NCBI GenBank assembly: GCA_035525055.1
Contig: DATLEZ010000040.1
Span: forward strand, 28,724-92,723
Reading direction: 5' to 3'
Length of the DNA: 64,000 nt
Source of the DNA: DATEEG01 sp035525055
Lineage (GTDB): Bacteria; Actinomycetota; Acidimicrobiia; Spongiisociales; ZC4RG35
How positions within the stretch are numbered: the first letter of the stretch is position 1; the number at the start of each line of letters is the position of its first letter. The notes below the pieces were generated by a model. It did not search any database. It saw only the letters and a list, made by a program, of their open reading frames with translations, and was not told where the DNA came from. A program made the translations under genes and the position numbers. Below, piece after piece: positions 50,481 through 58,695 of this stretch.

Positions 50481-50574
50481 ATCGCTCAGGTTAATCCCGG
50501 TTTTGGCGCGGGTTTCTGCTCCCCTGGAGTCGATGGGCGAACCCCGGCACTAGGCCCAGAGAGTTACGAGGGCC

Positions 50575-51432
50575 TCAGCCGAGGTCGGCTACGGAGCAGT
50601 CGGCGATCTTGAAGACGAGTGCTTCGGGAGCTTCGGCTTCGACATCTGGGCTGGTCCCGGCCGCCACGTCTGCGCTGACGACAAAAACAATGATGGGTTC
50701 GCCGTCGAGTGCCGACTCCGCGGTGAGCAGGACTTGGCGACCTTCGACCGAGCTCGCACAGGGAGGGGTAGCGTTCATCTCGTCGGCCTGGGCTTCTTCG
50801 GGCACTCCGAGGTCGGCATTGGCGTCAACCGCCTGAGCAATCAACTCTTCGATTTCTCTCTTCACAACCTCGGCGTCTCCGCCGGCCAACATCGCCCGCT
50901 CCAACGAACCTCCGGCCCCAAAAGGGATGGCGATCGTCGTGGTTGCCCCAGCTGCTGCGGTAGTGGCGTCTTCCTCTGAGGCGGCGGAAAGTTCGGCCGA
51001 AACGGTCTGGAAGGAGTCCCCGCCATCGTTGTCGCCACCGACGTTGCCGAAAACGCCGCCCAGCCCTGCGACCACGGCCACTGCCGCCGCGGCGCTTGCG
51101 ATCCGGAACAGGATCTGACCGGGCTGGCGGCGGCTCCGGCGATCGGTGAGTGAAACGACGGCGGACCCTGCAATTCCGCTTCCGACTCGATCATGGAGGA
51201 CTGCGCGCTCGTGGTCGTCCAATGTGACGACTGGAGCACCGGACATCCACATTGCGACGTCGCGCTGGAGGGAGAATTCGGACCGACAATCCGGACAGGC
51301 TGCCACCAACGCGGCGGCGGCATTCCGGTCGACTTCGGGATCTTCGCCGGCGTAAGCAGCGACGAGATCGACATCATGGAGACGATGGTCTTGGTCTCCC
51401 GGTCGGCGGCGTGGGTCCTGTGGCGTGGTCAT
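50575..51432 (-). CDS. anti-sigma factor-like membrane protein
   Basis: The 285-residue protein overlaps the ECF sigma gene by 4 bp. The N-terminal cytoplasmic part has a degenerate zinc-finger-like LVAACPDCRSEF (CxxC; the upstream histidine may be H20). One membrane helix follows at about 108-130 (ILFRIASAAAAVAVVAGLGG), then an extracytoplasmic domain with two cysteines (PPCASS, IADCSVADL). Gene order sigma-anti-sigma-trxB-trxA-cwlM corresponds to the mycobacterial sigM locus. It presumably sequesters the sigma factor until an envelope signal is received. Confidence 0.75.
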   Translation of the reverse strand: MTTPQDPRRRPGDQDHRLHDVDLVAAYAGEDPEVDRNAAAALVAACPDCRSEFSLQRDVAMWMSGAPVVTLDDHERAVLHDRVGSGIAGSAVVSLTDRRSRRQPGQILFRIASAAAAVAVVAGLGGVFGNVGGDNDGGDSFQTVSAELSAASEEDATTAAAGATTTIAIPFGAGGSLERAMLAGGDAEVVKREIEELIAQAVDANADLGVPEEAQADEMNATPPCASSVEGRQVLLTAESALDGEPIIVFVVSADVAAGTSPDVEAEAPEALVFKIADCSVADLG

Positions 51433-52004
51433 GGTTCTGTACCGGTTGGATGCCCGGAACCATCGGAAAGGTTCCCGAGAACGCTTGCTAGTTGGCGCCG
51501 AGCCCGAAAAAGCCGTGACTTGACGGTGCCCACAGGAACCTCGAGGGCTTCAGCGACCTCAGGCAGGCTCATTCCCTCGACGTCGGACAAGATGACCACC
51601 GCTCTGAAATCAGCCGTCAAGGTGGCAAGTGCGGCCTCGACCGAGGGCCGCAGTTCGATGGACGTGTACTGGTCTTCGGCATGCGGATCGGCGGGGTCGA
51701 GGTAGCTCGGCATCGCCTCTGATGGTCGCCTTCTCTCTTTGCGGAGGAGGTCATAGCAAGTGTTGACCGCAATCCGGTAAAGCCAGGTGCCGACGGCCGC
51801 GGTGGCCCGATACTGGTTCGCCTTGCGGTAGAGGGTTAGGAAAGTTTCCTGGGTTGCATCCAGGGCGGATGTGCGGTTGCCCATGATTCGGAGACAGACC
51901 GCAAAAACGCGGTCCTCATGGCGATGCATCAGGGTGGTGAAGGCGTCGTGATCTCCCTCCACGACCCTTACGAGCAGGGCGGCATCGTCCGGGCCGGTGG
52001 TCAT
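51429..52004 (-). CDS. ECF RNA polymerase sigma factor (SigM-like)
   Basis: The 191-residue sigma factor has region 2 (FTTLMHRHEDRVFAVCLRIM, ALDATQETFLTLYRKA, TWLYRIAVNTCYDLLRKE) and region 4 (FRAVVILSDVEGMSLPEVAE, VPVGTVKSRLFRARRQL). It lacks the C-terminal SnoaL-like domains of some ECF classes. By synteny it corresponds to SigM, which in mycobacteria controls envelope and secretion genes. Both neighbours overlap it (TGATG with the pseudokinase stop, 4 bp with the anti-sigma). Confidence 0.9.
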   Translation of the reverse strand: MTTGPDDAALLVRVVEGDHDAFTTLMHRHEDRVFAVCLRIMGNRTSALDATQETFLTLYRKANQYRATAAVGTWLYRIAVNTCYDLLRKERRRPSEAMPSYLDPADPHAEDQYTSIELRPSVEAALATLTADFRAVVILSDVEGMSLPEVAEALEVPVGTVKSRLFRARRQLASVLGNLSDGSGHPTGTEP

Positions 52005-53302
52005 CAGGAGAAGCGTATCTCTCCGACGGTTGTCCAGTAATCACCGTCCGGTTGGGCGGGAAGAGACGTGAACCAGACCAGCCAGTTGCCCCCGTCACGG
52101 GGGGGAAGCTGAATCGTCAGCGGAGCACCTTCGAAACGGCCGGAGACGACCTGTTCCCATTGTGAGGGCTCCGGTGGCCGCGCCTCTGACCAGAAGATCT
52201 GGAAGACGACCCCGGTGCTGAGCCCGAGAAGCTCGATCGACCCGGGCGTACCGGCTACTGCAATCGTCAACCCGACCCCCGGCTTCAGGAGCTCGATCGG
52301 GTCTCGGTACCTCTCGGTGCGCCATGTCGTGGCAGGATCACCATCGATCACGAGGCCCACCGAGCCGTCGTTCTCACCGCCTTCGCCGTAGGGGTCGTAC
52401 GTTGTGGCGGCCGCGATCAGCACAGGGACGGGCGACCCCGGCTCTGTGGTGGTAGTCGTCGAGGAGGTGGTCGACGAGGTCGGGGCCGAGGCCGAAGGCC
52501 CTGGAATCACGGGGATGGTGACATCACCTGCCAGAACCCGCCCCAGGGCGATGAGCCCGATGGCGACGAGGATCAGGGCGGCGGCCAGCAGCGGCACCCG
52601 TTTCCAGGGTTGGGAGTCCTCCGGCTCGACTGGAGCAGGGCGGGGAATTGCCTCGAGGACCACGGCCAGACCCTCGGCATCGAGTCTCCCTTCCCGGGCT
52701 TCGGTTAGGGCCTGGTCCACGGCCCTGGGCAGACCATCGACCATTTCCGAGGGAGGTGGTCCTCCATGAGCGAAACCGGTCAGAGCCTGCTCGAGAACGA
52801 CGGCAAGGTCGGTGACATCGCCCACCGGGGTGGTGAGGTAGCGCGGGGGCCGGCCGAAACCTCCCAGGCGGGCCGGCCGGGCCACGGTGTACATGACCGA
52901 ACCCGAGTCGATGGCACCGTGCACCAGGCCTGCTTCATGGAGGGCTGCCAGCGCCCCCGCCAGCCCGGCTGCGTTGGCAGCGAACTCAGATGGATCCAGG
53001 GTGTCACCACCTGCCAGCCTGCTCTCCAGGGTCAAGCCTCCGCTCCACTCCGAGACCGCGTACGCGCCGCCGGAAACCTCCTCGGCCGCGTAGATCGGCT
53101 CGAGATGAGGATGGATGACGGCCGCCGCGGCTCGAACGGTCGTGAGAAACTCGTGACGTCGCTTCTCGGAGGTATCGGGCCCGAGGATGCGAATGAGCAC
53201 GGGCCGGTCCAGGTTGAGATCGGTCGCCAACCATTCCTCGATGTCCTGGTCGCGACCCAATCTCACTTCGAGGCGGTAGCGCGGCGGAAGAGGGGGAGGC
53301 AC
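52004..53302 (-). CDS. membrane pseudokinase with discoidin-like extracellular domain
   Basis: The 432-residue protein has a Ser/Thr-kinase fold (about 8-215) lacking catalytic residues: the VAIK lysine is arginine (VLIRIL, R38), HRD is HGA (GLVHGAIDSGS, 128-130) and DFG is GFG (ARLGGFGRP). A membrane helix lies at about 236-256, a Pro/Ser/Thr linker with SSTTSSTTTTTEPG at 265-295, and a beta-rich domain with the F5/8 type C signature DGDPATTWRTERY and a terminal WTTVGEIRF. In mycobacteria the equivalent pseudokinase is fused to the MurJ flippase (MviN) at this locus. Here the flippase part is absent. The start is GTG. Confidence 0.85.
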   Translation of the reverse strand: MPPPLPPRYRLEVRLGRDQDIEEWLATDLNLDRPVLIRILGPDTSEKRRHEFLTTVRAAAAVIHPHLEPIYAAEEVSGGAYAVSEWSGGLTLESRLAGGDTLDPSEFAANAAGLAGALAALHEAGLVHGAIDSGSVMYTVARPARLGGFGRPPRYLTTPVGDVTDLAVVLEQALTGFAHGGPPPSEMVDGLPRAVDQALTEAREGRLDAEGLAVVLEAIPRPAPVEPEDSQPWKRVPLLAAALILVAIGLIALGRVLAGDVTIPVIPGPSASAPTSSTTSSTTTTTEPGSPVPVLIAAATTYDPYGEGGENDGSVGLVIDGDPATTWRTERYRDPIELLKPGVGLTIAVAGTPGSIELLGLSTGVVFQIFWSEARPPEPSQWEQVVSGRFEGAPLTIQLPPRDGGNWLVWFTSLPAQPDGDYWTTVGEIRFS

Positions 53303-54027
53303 TAATCACCCCGCCGGGAAGGGGCATACTTGAACAACAACAGACCACCCGGCACGTCGTTGAATCCGAGGCGCCGGTAGATCGAGGCGGCCGCCAGGTT
53401 GTCGGTCTGGGTATTCACCAGCATCGAGCGAGCGCCGTGTCCCCTCGCCCAGCGGAGGGAGGCACGGACCAGGTCGGAACCAAGTCCCTGCCCGCGGGCC
53501 GCCGGCGACATCGCGAGTCGCTGGAGATACCCGGCCCCGAGGGCGACGCCCGCAATCGCGAAACCTGCGCACCTGTCGTTGACCGCAACCCTGAACACCA
53601 CCGACCGGTTGGTCGCGGCAACACTTTCGGCCAGCCCCAGTCGTCCCAATCTCCACCGGGGAGCGAAGGCGTCAGTGTCGATCGCCTGAAGCTCCTCGAT
53701 CGGTTCCACTCCTCCGGAATCGATCACAGCCGTCGGACGTTCGACAGAGGTCAGGTCGTGCTCCATCAAGAGAAGCCGGTCGGTCTCGACGAAGCCTGCT
53801 TCCCGCCACAGCGTCATCGCCGACGGCAGCGTCGCCGGGGACAAGACCTCCGGAGACCACTCGGCCGCCATCCGTGCGCAGGAGGTGAGGAAACGGGCGC
53901 TGCCTCGTTCGAGCCGGATGGATGCGGCATTGATGTCGTCATTCCATGGGCGAACGGTGGCCTTGGCCCAGCCCGCGGTTACCTCTACGCGACCCGGCCA
54001 GGCCCCTCGGACCCGGAGCCGTTCCAT
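53302..54027 (-). CDS. GNAT-family N-acetyltransferase
   Basis: From the ATG at 54025-54027 (AGAGGA upstream) the product is 241 residues. The acetyl-CoA-binding motif is LQRLAMSPAARGQGLGSDLV, followed by SMLVNTQTDNLAAASIYRRL and GFNDVPGGLLLFKYAP, typical of RimI-like enzymes. An N-terminal half with no clear motif may bind substrate. It is the first gene of the long minus-strand run and overlaps the pseudokinase start by one base. The open frame upstream is antisense to the deacetylase gene and is not coding. Confidence 0.85.
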   Translation of the reverse strand: MERLRVRGAWPGRVEVTAGWAKATVRPWNDDINAASIRLERGSARFLTSCARMAAEWSPEVLSPATLPSAMTLWREAGFVETDRLLLMEHDLTSVERPTAVIDSGGVEPIEELQAIDTDAFAPRWRLGRLGLAESVAATNRSVVFRVAVNDRCAGFAIAGVALGAGYLQRLAMSPAARGQGLGSDLVRASLRWARGHGARSMLVNTQTDNLAAASIYRRLGFNDVPGGLLLFKYAPSRRGD

Positions 54028-54063
54028 TCGTCCTCTGAGTGACACCTGTGGGAGAGTACGGAG

Positions 54064-55095
54064 GTGCCGGCCTCTCGTGATGCAGCGGTGCTCTACGTAA
54101 CCCATCCCATTTTCAGTCAGCATCAGACGGGCCCGTACCACCCGGAACGGACCGCCCGCCTTCGGGCCGTTGAGCACGGGGTGGAGGACTCCGGCATTCC
54201 GGTCCGCAGGCTGAGCCCTCCGAAAGCGAAACGCGAGGTGCTCGAGTTGGTTCATGTCCCCGCGTACCTCGACGCGGTCGAGAGGTTCTGTGTGGCGGGT
54301 GGCGGGCACCTCGATCCCGACACGGTTGTGGTGCCCACAAGCTGGGAGGCGGCGTTGCGGGCCGCCGGGTCAGGTCCGGCTGCGGCGGCGGAGATCGCCG
54401 GATCGGACGACCTCAGGATCGCCTTTCTGGCACTTAGGCCGCCGGGCCACCACGCCACACCCAACCGTGCCATGGGTTTCTGCCTACTGAACAACATCGG
54501 GGTAACAGCAGGCCTGTTGTCGTCCCAGGGCGCCAGGGTGGCGATCGTCGACTGGGACGTTCATCACGGGAACGGCACACAGGCCATGTTCTATCAGGAT
54601 CCGTCGGTGCTCTATTTGAGCATCCACCAGTTCCCGTTTTACCCCTACGAGGGCCGGGCGGAGGAGGTAGGCGAGGGACCCGGGGTCGGCGCCACCGTCA
54701 ACATCCCGGTTCCGGCCGGGACCGCCGGCGACGCCTATCAGATGGCCTGGAACGAGATCGTCTTCCCGGTTCTGACCCAGTTCGAGGCTGATTGGATCCT
54801 GGTCAGCGCCGGGTACGACGCTCACTCCGAGGACCCACTGGCGGAGTTGAGACTGGAAGCCGGCGACTTTGGCTGGATGGCTTCTCGTCTTGACGAAGTT
54901 CGCGGCAACAAACCGGTCATGCTTTTCCTCGAAGGCGGCTACCACTTGCCGGCGCTAACGACGTCGGTGACCTCGTCGCTGCGCGGGCTCTTCGGGGAGA
55001 CGCCCGAACCCGGCAGGGAGTTCCGTTCCTCTGACGATGCCTTTCAAAGCGTTGCGAGAGCAAAAGCAGTGGCTAGCCAATATTGGTCCCTATGA
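54064..55095 (+). CDS. histone-deacetylase-family hydrolase
   Basis: The 343-residue class II-like deacetylase has TGPYHPERTARLRAVEHGVE, the active-site histidine pair in RPPGHHATPNRAMGFCLLNN, zinc ligands in IVDWDVHHGNGTQ and SAGYDAHSEDPLA, and the transition-state loop LEGGYHLPAL. Bacterial members deacetylate acetylpolyamines, acetoin-related or acetyl-lysine substrates. The neighbouring GNAT acetyltransferase, divergently transcribed 36 bp away, invites the idea of an acetylation/deacetylation pair, but this is speculative. GTG 54064 is the likely start. Confidence 0.92.
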   Translation: MPASRDAAVLYVTHPIFSQHQTGPYHPERTARLRAVEHGVEDSGIPVRRLSPPKAKREVLELVHVPAYLDAVERFCVAGGGHLDPDTVVVPTSWEAALRAAGSGPAAAAEIAGSDDLRIAFLALRPPGHHATPNRAMGFCLLNNIGVTAGLLSSQGARVAIVDWDVHHGNGTQAMFYQDPSVLYLSIHQFPFYPYEGRAEEVGEGPGVGATVNIPVPAGTAGDAYQMAWNEIVFPVLTQFEADWILVSAGYDAHSEDPLAELRLEAGDFGWMASRLDEVRGNKPVMLFLEGGYHLPALTTSVTSSLRGLFGETPEPGREFRSSDDAFQSVARAKAVASQYWSL

Positions 55096-55826
55096 ACGCG
55101 GGCCGGGTCCGCGGATATCCCACGTCGTCGAATCGGGCGTCGTCGTTTCATCTGCATTGGGGACCCCGGGACGTGCTTTCTGAGGTTTCGGTGATGATTC
55201 AGGTAGCGGTTGCACCCGCCGTGGCCGAGTTGTACTTCTGGGCGCTTCAGGCGAGTTTCACTGGGCCGGCCGGCATCAGTGGCGGTGCCCATCTCGGTCT
55301 GCAATGGCACCCTGCATACCCGGCGTCGGGTGCAGTCAACTGGGGCGGATATCGCGGGGACGGGTCGATACTCGAAGGGTCCGACTCGTTGCTTCCTTCG
55401 ACCCTTGGCAACGTCAATACGCGGGATTATCCGTGGGCGCCGGGCCAGGAGTACCGCCTTCGCATCCGCGGCGATGAACCCGGATGGTGGGCCGGCGAGG
55501 TGACCGACCTCGCAACAAACGTGACAACGGTGGTCCGACGTCTTCGCTCCGACGGTGAAGGGTTGACGTTGGCAATGGTGTGGTCAGAGGTATTCGCCAG
55601 ATGTGACGCACCGTCGGCTGTGGCAGTGTGGTCGGACCCGGCCGGCGTCACCGTCGACGGTCGGCCATGGCGACCGGAGACATTCAGTATCACCTATCAG
55701 CGTGAAGAAGACGGTGGCTGTTCCAACACCGATGTGAGGGTGCTACCAAACGGAGTGGGACAATTCACGAACATGGCGCGGGCAACTCCGCCAGGATCGG
55801 TGCTCTCTGTTCCAGGGAGTCCGTAA
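55092..55826 (+). CDS. uncharacterised beta-rich protein
   Basis: The 244-residue product from ATG 55092 (ATG 55083 is also possible) overlaps the deacetylase stop. It is rich in aromatic and glycine residues: ELYFWALQASFTGPAG, GGAHLGLQWHPAYPASGAVN, DYPWAPGQEYRLRIRGDEPG, WWAGEVTDLATNVTTVVRRL. This suggests a jelly-roll or lectin-like beta sandwich, somewhat like DUF3472-type carbohydrate-associated proteins. There is no signal peptide or catalytic motif. I do not recognise its function. Confidence 0.6.
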   Translation: MNAGRVRGYPTSSNRASSFHLHWGPRDVLSEVSVMIQVAVAPAVAELYFWALQASFTGPAGISGGAHLGLQWHPAYPASGAVNWGGYRGDGSILEGSDSLLPSTLGNVNTRDYPWAPGQEYRLRIRGDEPGWWAGEVTDLATNVTTVVRRLRSDGEGLTLAMVWSEVFARCDAPSAVAVWSDPAGVTVDGRPWRPETFSITYQREEDGGCSNTDVRVLPNGVGQFTNMARATPPGSVLSVPGSP

Positions 55827-55888
55827 TACGTTTTAGGTTCTACGTTCAGGAGGCGGCGGTTCGACGTAAAACGTAAAACGTAAAACGC
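55826..55888. repeat. inverted heptamer element, convergent spacer
   Basis: ATACGTTTTAGGTTCTACGT (55827-55846) faces GGTTCGACGTAAAACGTAAA then ACGTAAAACGC across GGAGGCGGC. The right arm and its flank (CGGTTCGACGTAAAACGT ... CTTCA) nearly duplicate 47763-47800. It sits between the convergent ends of the unknown gene and the PilT-like gene. Confidence 0.85.
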
Positions 55889-55898
55889 TCTTCAGGCC

Positions 55899-56981
55899 TC
55901 AGACCTCTAGGCCGGCTTCCAGGGCTCGGGCTCGCAACTCGTGAGGGTTACGGACGTGGGGGAGAGCGGAGCGAACCGCGATTCGACGGGAAAGGACCAG
56001 GTTCTGGAGGGTCTGGTCGAAGGTGTGCATTCCGAAGAACTCGGATTCCTTCATGACCTCATCGATTGTGGCGGTCAACGTCACATCGAGCACACGTTCG
56101 CGGACTCGCTCATTGGTGGTGAGAAGCTCGGTGGCCAGCACCCGGGAGCCACCGTCGCTGGTCTCGAGGAGTCTCTGGCTCAGGACTACTTTCAAGTGAG
56201 CAGCCAGCTGGCGCCGAACGAGGTCGTGCTCGGAAGTCGGAAAGTATCCGACCAGGCGGGTGATGGTGTCGGAGGGATCGACCGTGTGCATCGAGGAGAT
56301 CACAAGGTGACCGGTCTCAGCGGCATTGATGGCCGCCCGGGCGGTCTCGTGGTCGTCGATGTGCGAAATGACGATTACATCCGCGTCCTGGCGCACAGCG
56401 CGGTGTACCGCTTCGGCGAAGTTTGAGGTGTCGACCCCGACCTCGCGCTGGGCGACGATCGCAAGCTTGTCCGGATGGAGGATTTCGATCGGGTCCTCGA
56501 CGGTGATGATCGAGACCGGACGGGTGCTGTTGATGTGATCGACAATCGCGGCCATGGTCGAGCTCTTACCCGATCCGGAGGGACCGGTGACGAGGATCAT
56601 TCCCTTTTCCTCATTCGCCAGCCGACGGACTACAGCGGGAAGGCCAAGTTCTTCGAAACTGGGTGACTCTGACGGGACCCGGCGCATGACCAGGCTGACG
56701 GAACCACGCTGGCGGAAGGCGGTCACTCGGAAGCGTCCGAGCTCAGGGCGTCCGAAGGCGAAGTCGGCTTCTCCGCGGTCCTTGAATTCCTTAACGGCGC
56801 GCTGGGTAAAGATCTGCTGGCCGAAGGTCTCGGTGTCTTCGGGACGAAGCGTCTGGAGCCCGTGCAGCCGTCTCAGCTCGCCGGCAACCCGGATTACCGG
56901 CGGTGCGCCCACCTTGAGGTGCAGATCCGACGCGCCAGCAGACACAGTGCGCTGGAGCAATTCTTCTATCGAGATGTCCAT
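55899..56981 (-). CDS. PilT-like secretion ATPase with altered Walker B
   Basis: The 360-residue protein matches PilT throughout: SDLHLKVGAPPVIRVAGELR, Walker A VTGPSGSGKSSTMAAIVDHI (133-140), Asp box ITVEDPIE (159-166), His box SSMHT (H232), and a C-terminal FDQTLQNLVLSRRIAV. However, the Walker B/catalytic segment, normally GEMRDLET, reads SHIDDHET (206-213). The catalytic glutamate is histidine and the conserved arginine is aspartate. PilT retracts type IV pili; no other pilus gene is in the window. The protein may be ATPase-dead or work differently. Confidence 0.85.
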   Translation of the reverse strand: MDISIEELLQRTVSAGASDLHLKVGAPPVIRVAGELRRLHGLQTLRPEDTETFGQQIFTQRAVKEFKDRGEADFAFGRPELGRFRVTAFRQRGSVSLVMRRVPSESPSFEELGLPAVVRRLANEEKGMILVTGPSGSGKSSTMAAIVDHINSTRPVSIITVEDPIEILHPDKLAIVAQREVGVDTSNFAEAVHRAVRQDADVIVISHIDDHETARAAINAAETGHLVISSMHTVDPSDTITRLVGYFPTSEHDLVRRQLAAHLKVVLSQRLLETSDGGSRVLATELLTTNERVRERVLDVTLTATIDEVMKESEFFGMHTFDQTLQNLVLSRRIAVRSALPHVRNPHELRARALEAGLEV

Positions 56982-57047
56982 GAAGCCGCGATCCCTTCCC
57001 GGTTTACGCTTTCCCTATCGGCGCCGGAAACCCGTGCCTTGAGGGCG

Positions 57048-57072
57048 AGTGGTACGTGGTCCGTGGCACGTC
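57048..57072. repeat. degenerate ACGTGGT heptamers
   Basis: AGTGGTACGTGGTCCGTGGC followed by ACGTC is a diverged run of three GTGGTAC heptamers in the divergent spacer between the PilT-like and CCA-adding genes (56982-57168). That spacer shows no other feature I can support. Confidence 0.7.
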
Positions 57073-57168
57073 GATCCCTAGGATCAGGGGGCACTTCATA
57101 GGAGGGTGGCCCTCGGCGGGGAAAGAGACTTGGGCCGTGGGACGTCCGCTGCGCCGTATCCTCTGGCC

Positions 57169-58548
57169 ATGACCCCAGCCCGGCTTCGTTGGCTGGTGGA
57201 GCCGGGTAGCCCCACACTCGAACTGGCTTCCCTCTTCGCCTCGGCCGGACACAGCCTCTATCTCGTCGGTGGATCGGTGCGCGATGCCTTTCTGGATCGC
57301 GAGCACGAGGATCTCGACTTCGCCACCGATGCCACGCCGGCCGAAATCAGGGCTCTCGTCTCCAATTGGGCCGATGCCGTCTACCGGGTCGGCGAGGCGT
57401 TTGGGACCATCGGAGTTCGCAAGGAGGAGTTTCTTGCTGAGATCACGACATTTCGGTCGGAGATCTATCGCGATGACAGTCGGAAGCCGACCGTCACCTT
57501 CTCCAGCGATATCGAGAGCGACCTGTCCCGCCGCGACTTCACAGTCAATGCGATAGCTCTTCGAGTACCCGACCTCGAGGCCGTCGATCCCTTCGGTGGT
57601 CTGATCGATTTGGCGGAGGGTTTGTTGCGGACCCCGCTCGATCCAGAGATCTCCTTTTCGGATGATCCGCTGCGGATGCTCCGTCTGTTCCGTTTCCAAG
57701 CCAGCCTCGGTTTTCAGATGGACCCTGGGGCGGAGGAGGCAGTCGTCCGGATGGCAGAGAGAATCTCGATCATTTCGGCGGAGCGGATTCGTGATGAGAT
57801 CTCCAAGTTGGTCGTCGCTCCCAGCCCCGGCCAGGCCCTGGCGGGTGTGGTGAGATCGGGCTTGGCGGGCTACTTCTTCCCGGAGCTTCCGGCTCTGGCC
57901 ATGGAGCAGGATCCTGTGCATCAGCACAAGGACGTCCTTGCCCACACCATTGCGGTCGTCGACAAGACCACGCCCGACCTCGTGCTACGCCTCGCCGCGC
58001 TGATGCACGACGTCGGCAAGCCGGCGACGAGATCCTTCGGGCCTGATGGCGTCACCTTTCACCATCACGAAGTAGTGGGGCAGCGAATCACACGGGACCG
58101 CTTGCGAGCTTTGCGCTTCCCCAACGATGTCGTCGACATGGTTTCCCGTCTCGTGTTTCTGCACCTGCGACCGCACACCCTCAAAATGGGTTGGACGGAT
58201 TCGGCGGTGCGCAGGTATGTGCGGGATGCAGGCCCCCTCCTCGGGCGACTGAACGAACTGGTGCGTTGCGACGTCACCACAGCCAACAAGCGCAAGGCCG
58301 ACACCATCAATCAACGGATCGATGATCTCGAAGCACGGATCATCGAGTTGACCGAGCGCGAGGAACTCGACCGTCTGCGGCCGCCGATCAACGGCCATCA
58401 AGTGATGCAGTTTCTCAACATTCCTCCCGGCCCCCTCATCGGTGAAGTGATGGAGATGCTCTACGAACGCCGAATCGAAGATGGCCCGTATACGGAAGAG
58501 AAGGCATACGAGATCGTCAAGGAGTGGGCCAAAGAGAAAGGGCTCTAG
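57169..58548 (+). CDS. cca: CCA tRNA nucleotidyltransferase
   Basis: The 459-residue class II nucleotidyltransferase has YLVGGSVRDAFLDREHEDLD and FATDATP with the catalytic DxD, RRDFTVNAIALRV, the nucleotide-binding DDPLRMLRLFRFQASLGF and a C-terminal HD domain (LRLAALMHDVGKPATR, FHHHEVVGQ). It adds or repairs the tRNA CCA end; the HD domain may remove 2',3'-cyclic phosphates. ATG 57169 directly precedes the conserved core; there is no Shine-Dalgarno, so a leaderless start is possible. It is the counterpart of mycobacterial pcnA in this syntenic block. Confidence 0.93.
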   Translation: MTPARLRWLVEPGSPTLELASLFASAGHSLYLVGGSVRDAFLDREHEDLDFATDATPAEIRALVSNWADAVYRVGEAFGTIGVRKEEFLAEITTFRSEIYRDDSRKPTVTFSSDIESDLSRRDFTVNAIALRVPDLEAVDPFGGLIDLAEGLLRTPLDPEISFSDDPLRMLRLFRFQASLGFQMDPGAEEAVVRMAERISIISAERIRDEISKLVVAPSPGQALAGVVRSGLAGYFFPELPALAMEQDPVHQHKDVLAHTIAVVDKTTPDLVLRLAALMHDVGKPATRSFGPDGVTFHHHEVVGQRITRDRLRALRFPNDVVDMVSRLVFLHLRPHTLKMGWTDSAVRRYVRDAGPLLGRLNELVRCDVTTANKRKADTINQRIDDLEARIIELTEREELDRLRPPINGHQVMQFLNIPPGPLIGEVMEMLYERRIEDGPYTEEKAYEIVKEWAKEKGL

Positions 58549-58557
58549 GTCGGAAGA

Positions 58558-58662
58558 GCGTGGTACGTGGTACGTGGTACGTGAAGAACGTTGTATGTTC
58601 TACGTTGAACCCGCCGCCGAAAGGTCTATTCGGTTCTGACTTAGAACGTACCACGTACCACG
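58558..58662. repeat. large inverted heptamer element upstream of argC
   Basis: GCGTGGTACGTGGTACGTGG continues to 58583, then GAACGTTGTATGTTCTACGT and TGAACCCGCCGCCGA. The right arm reads TTAGAACGTACCACGTACCA then CGCC (58640-58662). The outer GTGGTAC and GTACCAC arrays are exact reverse complements. The whole spacer between cca and the argC promoter is this element. Confidence 0.85.
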
Positions 58663-58669
58663 CCTTATC

Positions 58670-58685
58670 CGCATATGCGTATACT
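58670..58685 (+). promoter_or_regulatory. argC promoter -10 and palindrome
   Basis: CGCATATGCG (58670-58679) is a perfect 10-bp palindrome directly followed by TATACT (58680-58685), a good -10 hexamer 10 bp before the argC start. An ArgR dimer site overlapping the promoter would fit the arg operon, but the sequence is not a clear ARG box. Confidence 0.35.
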
Positions 58686-58695
58686 TGGTGACCTT

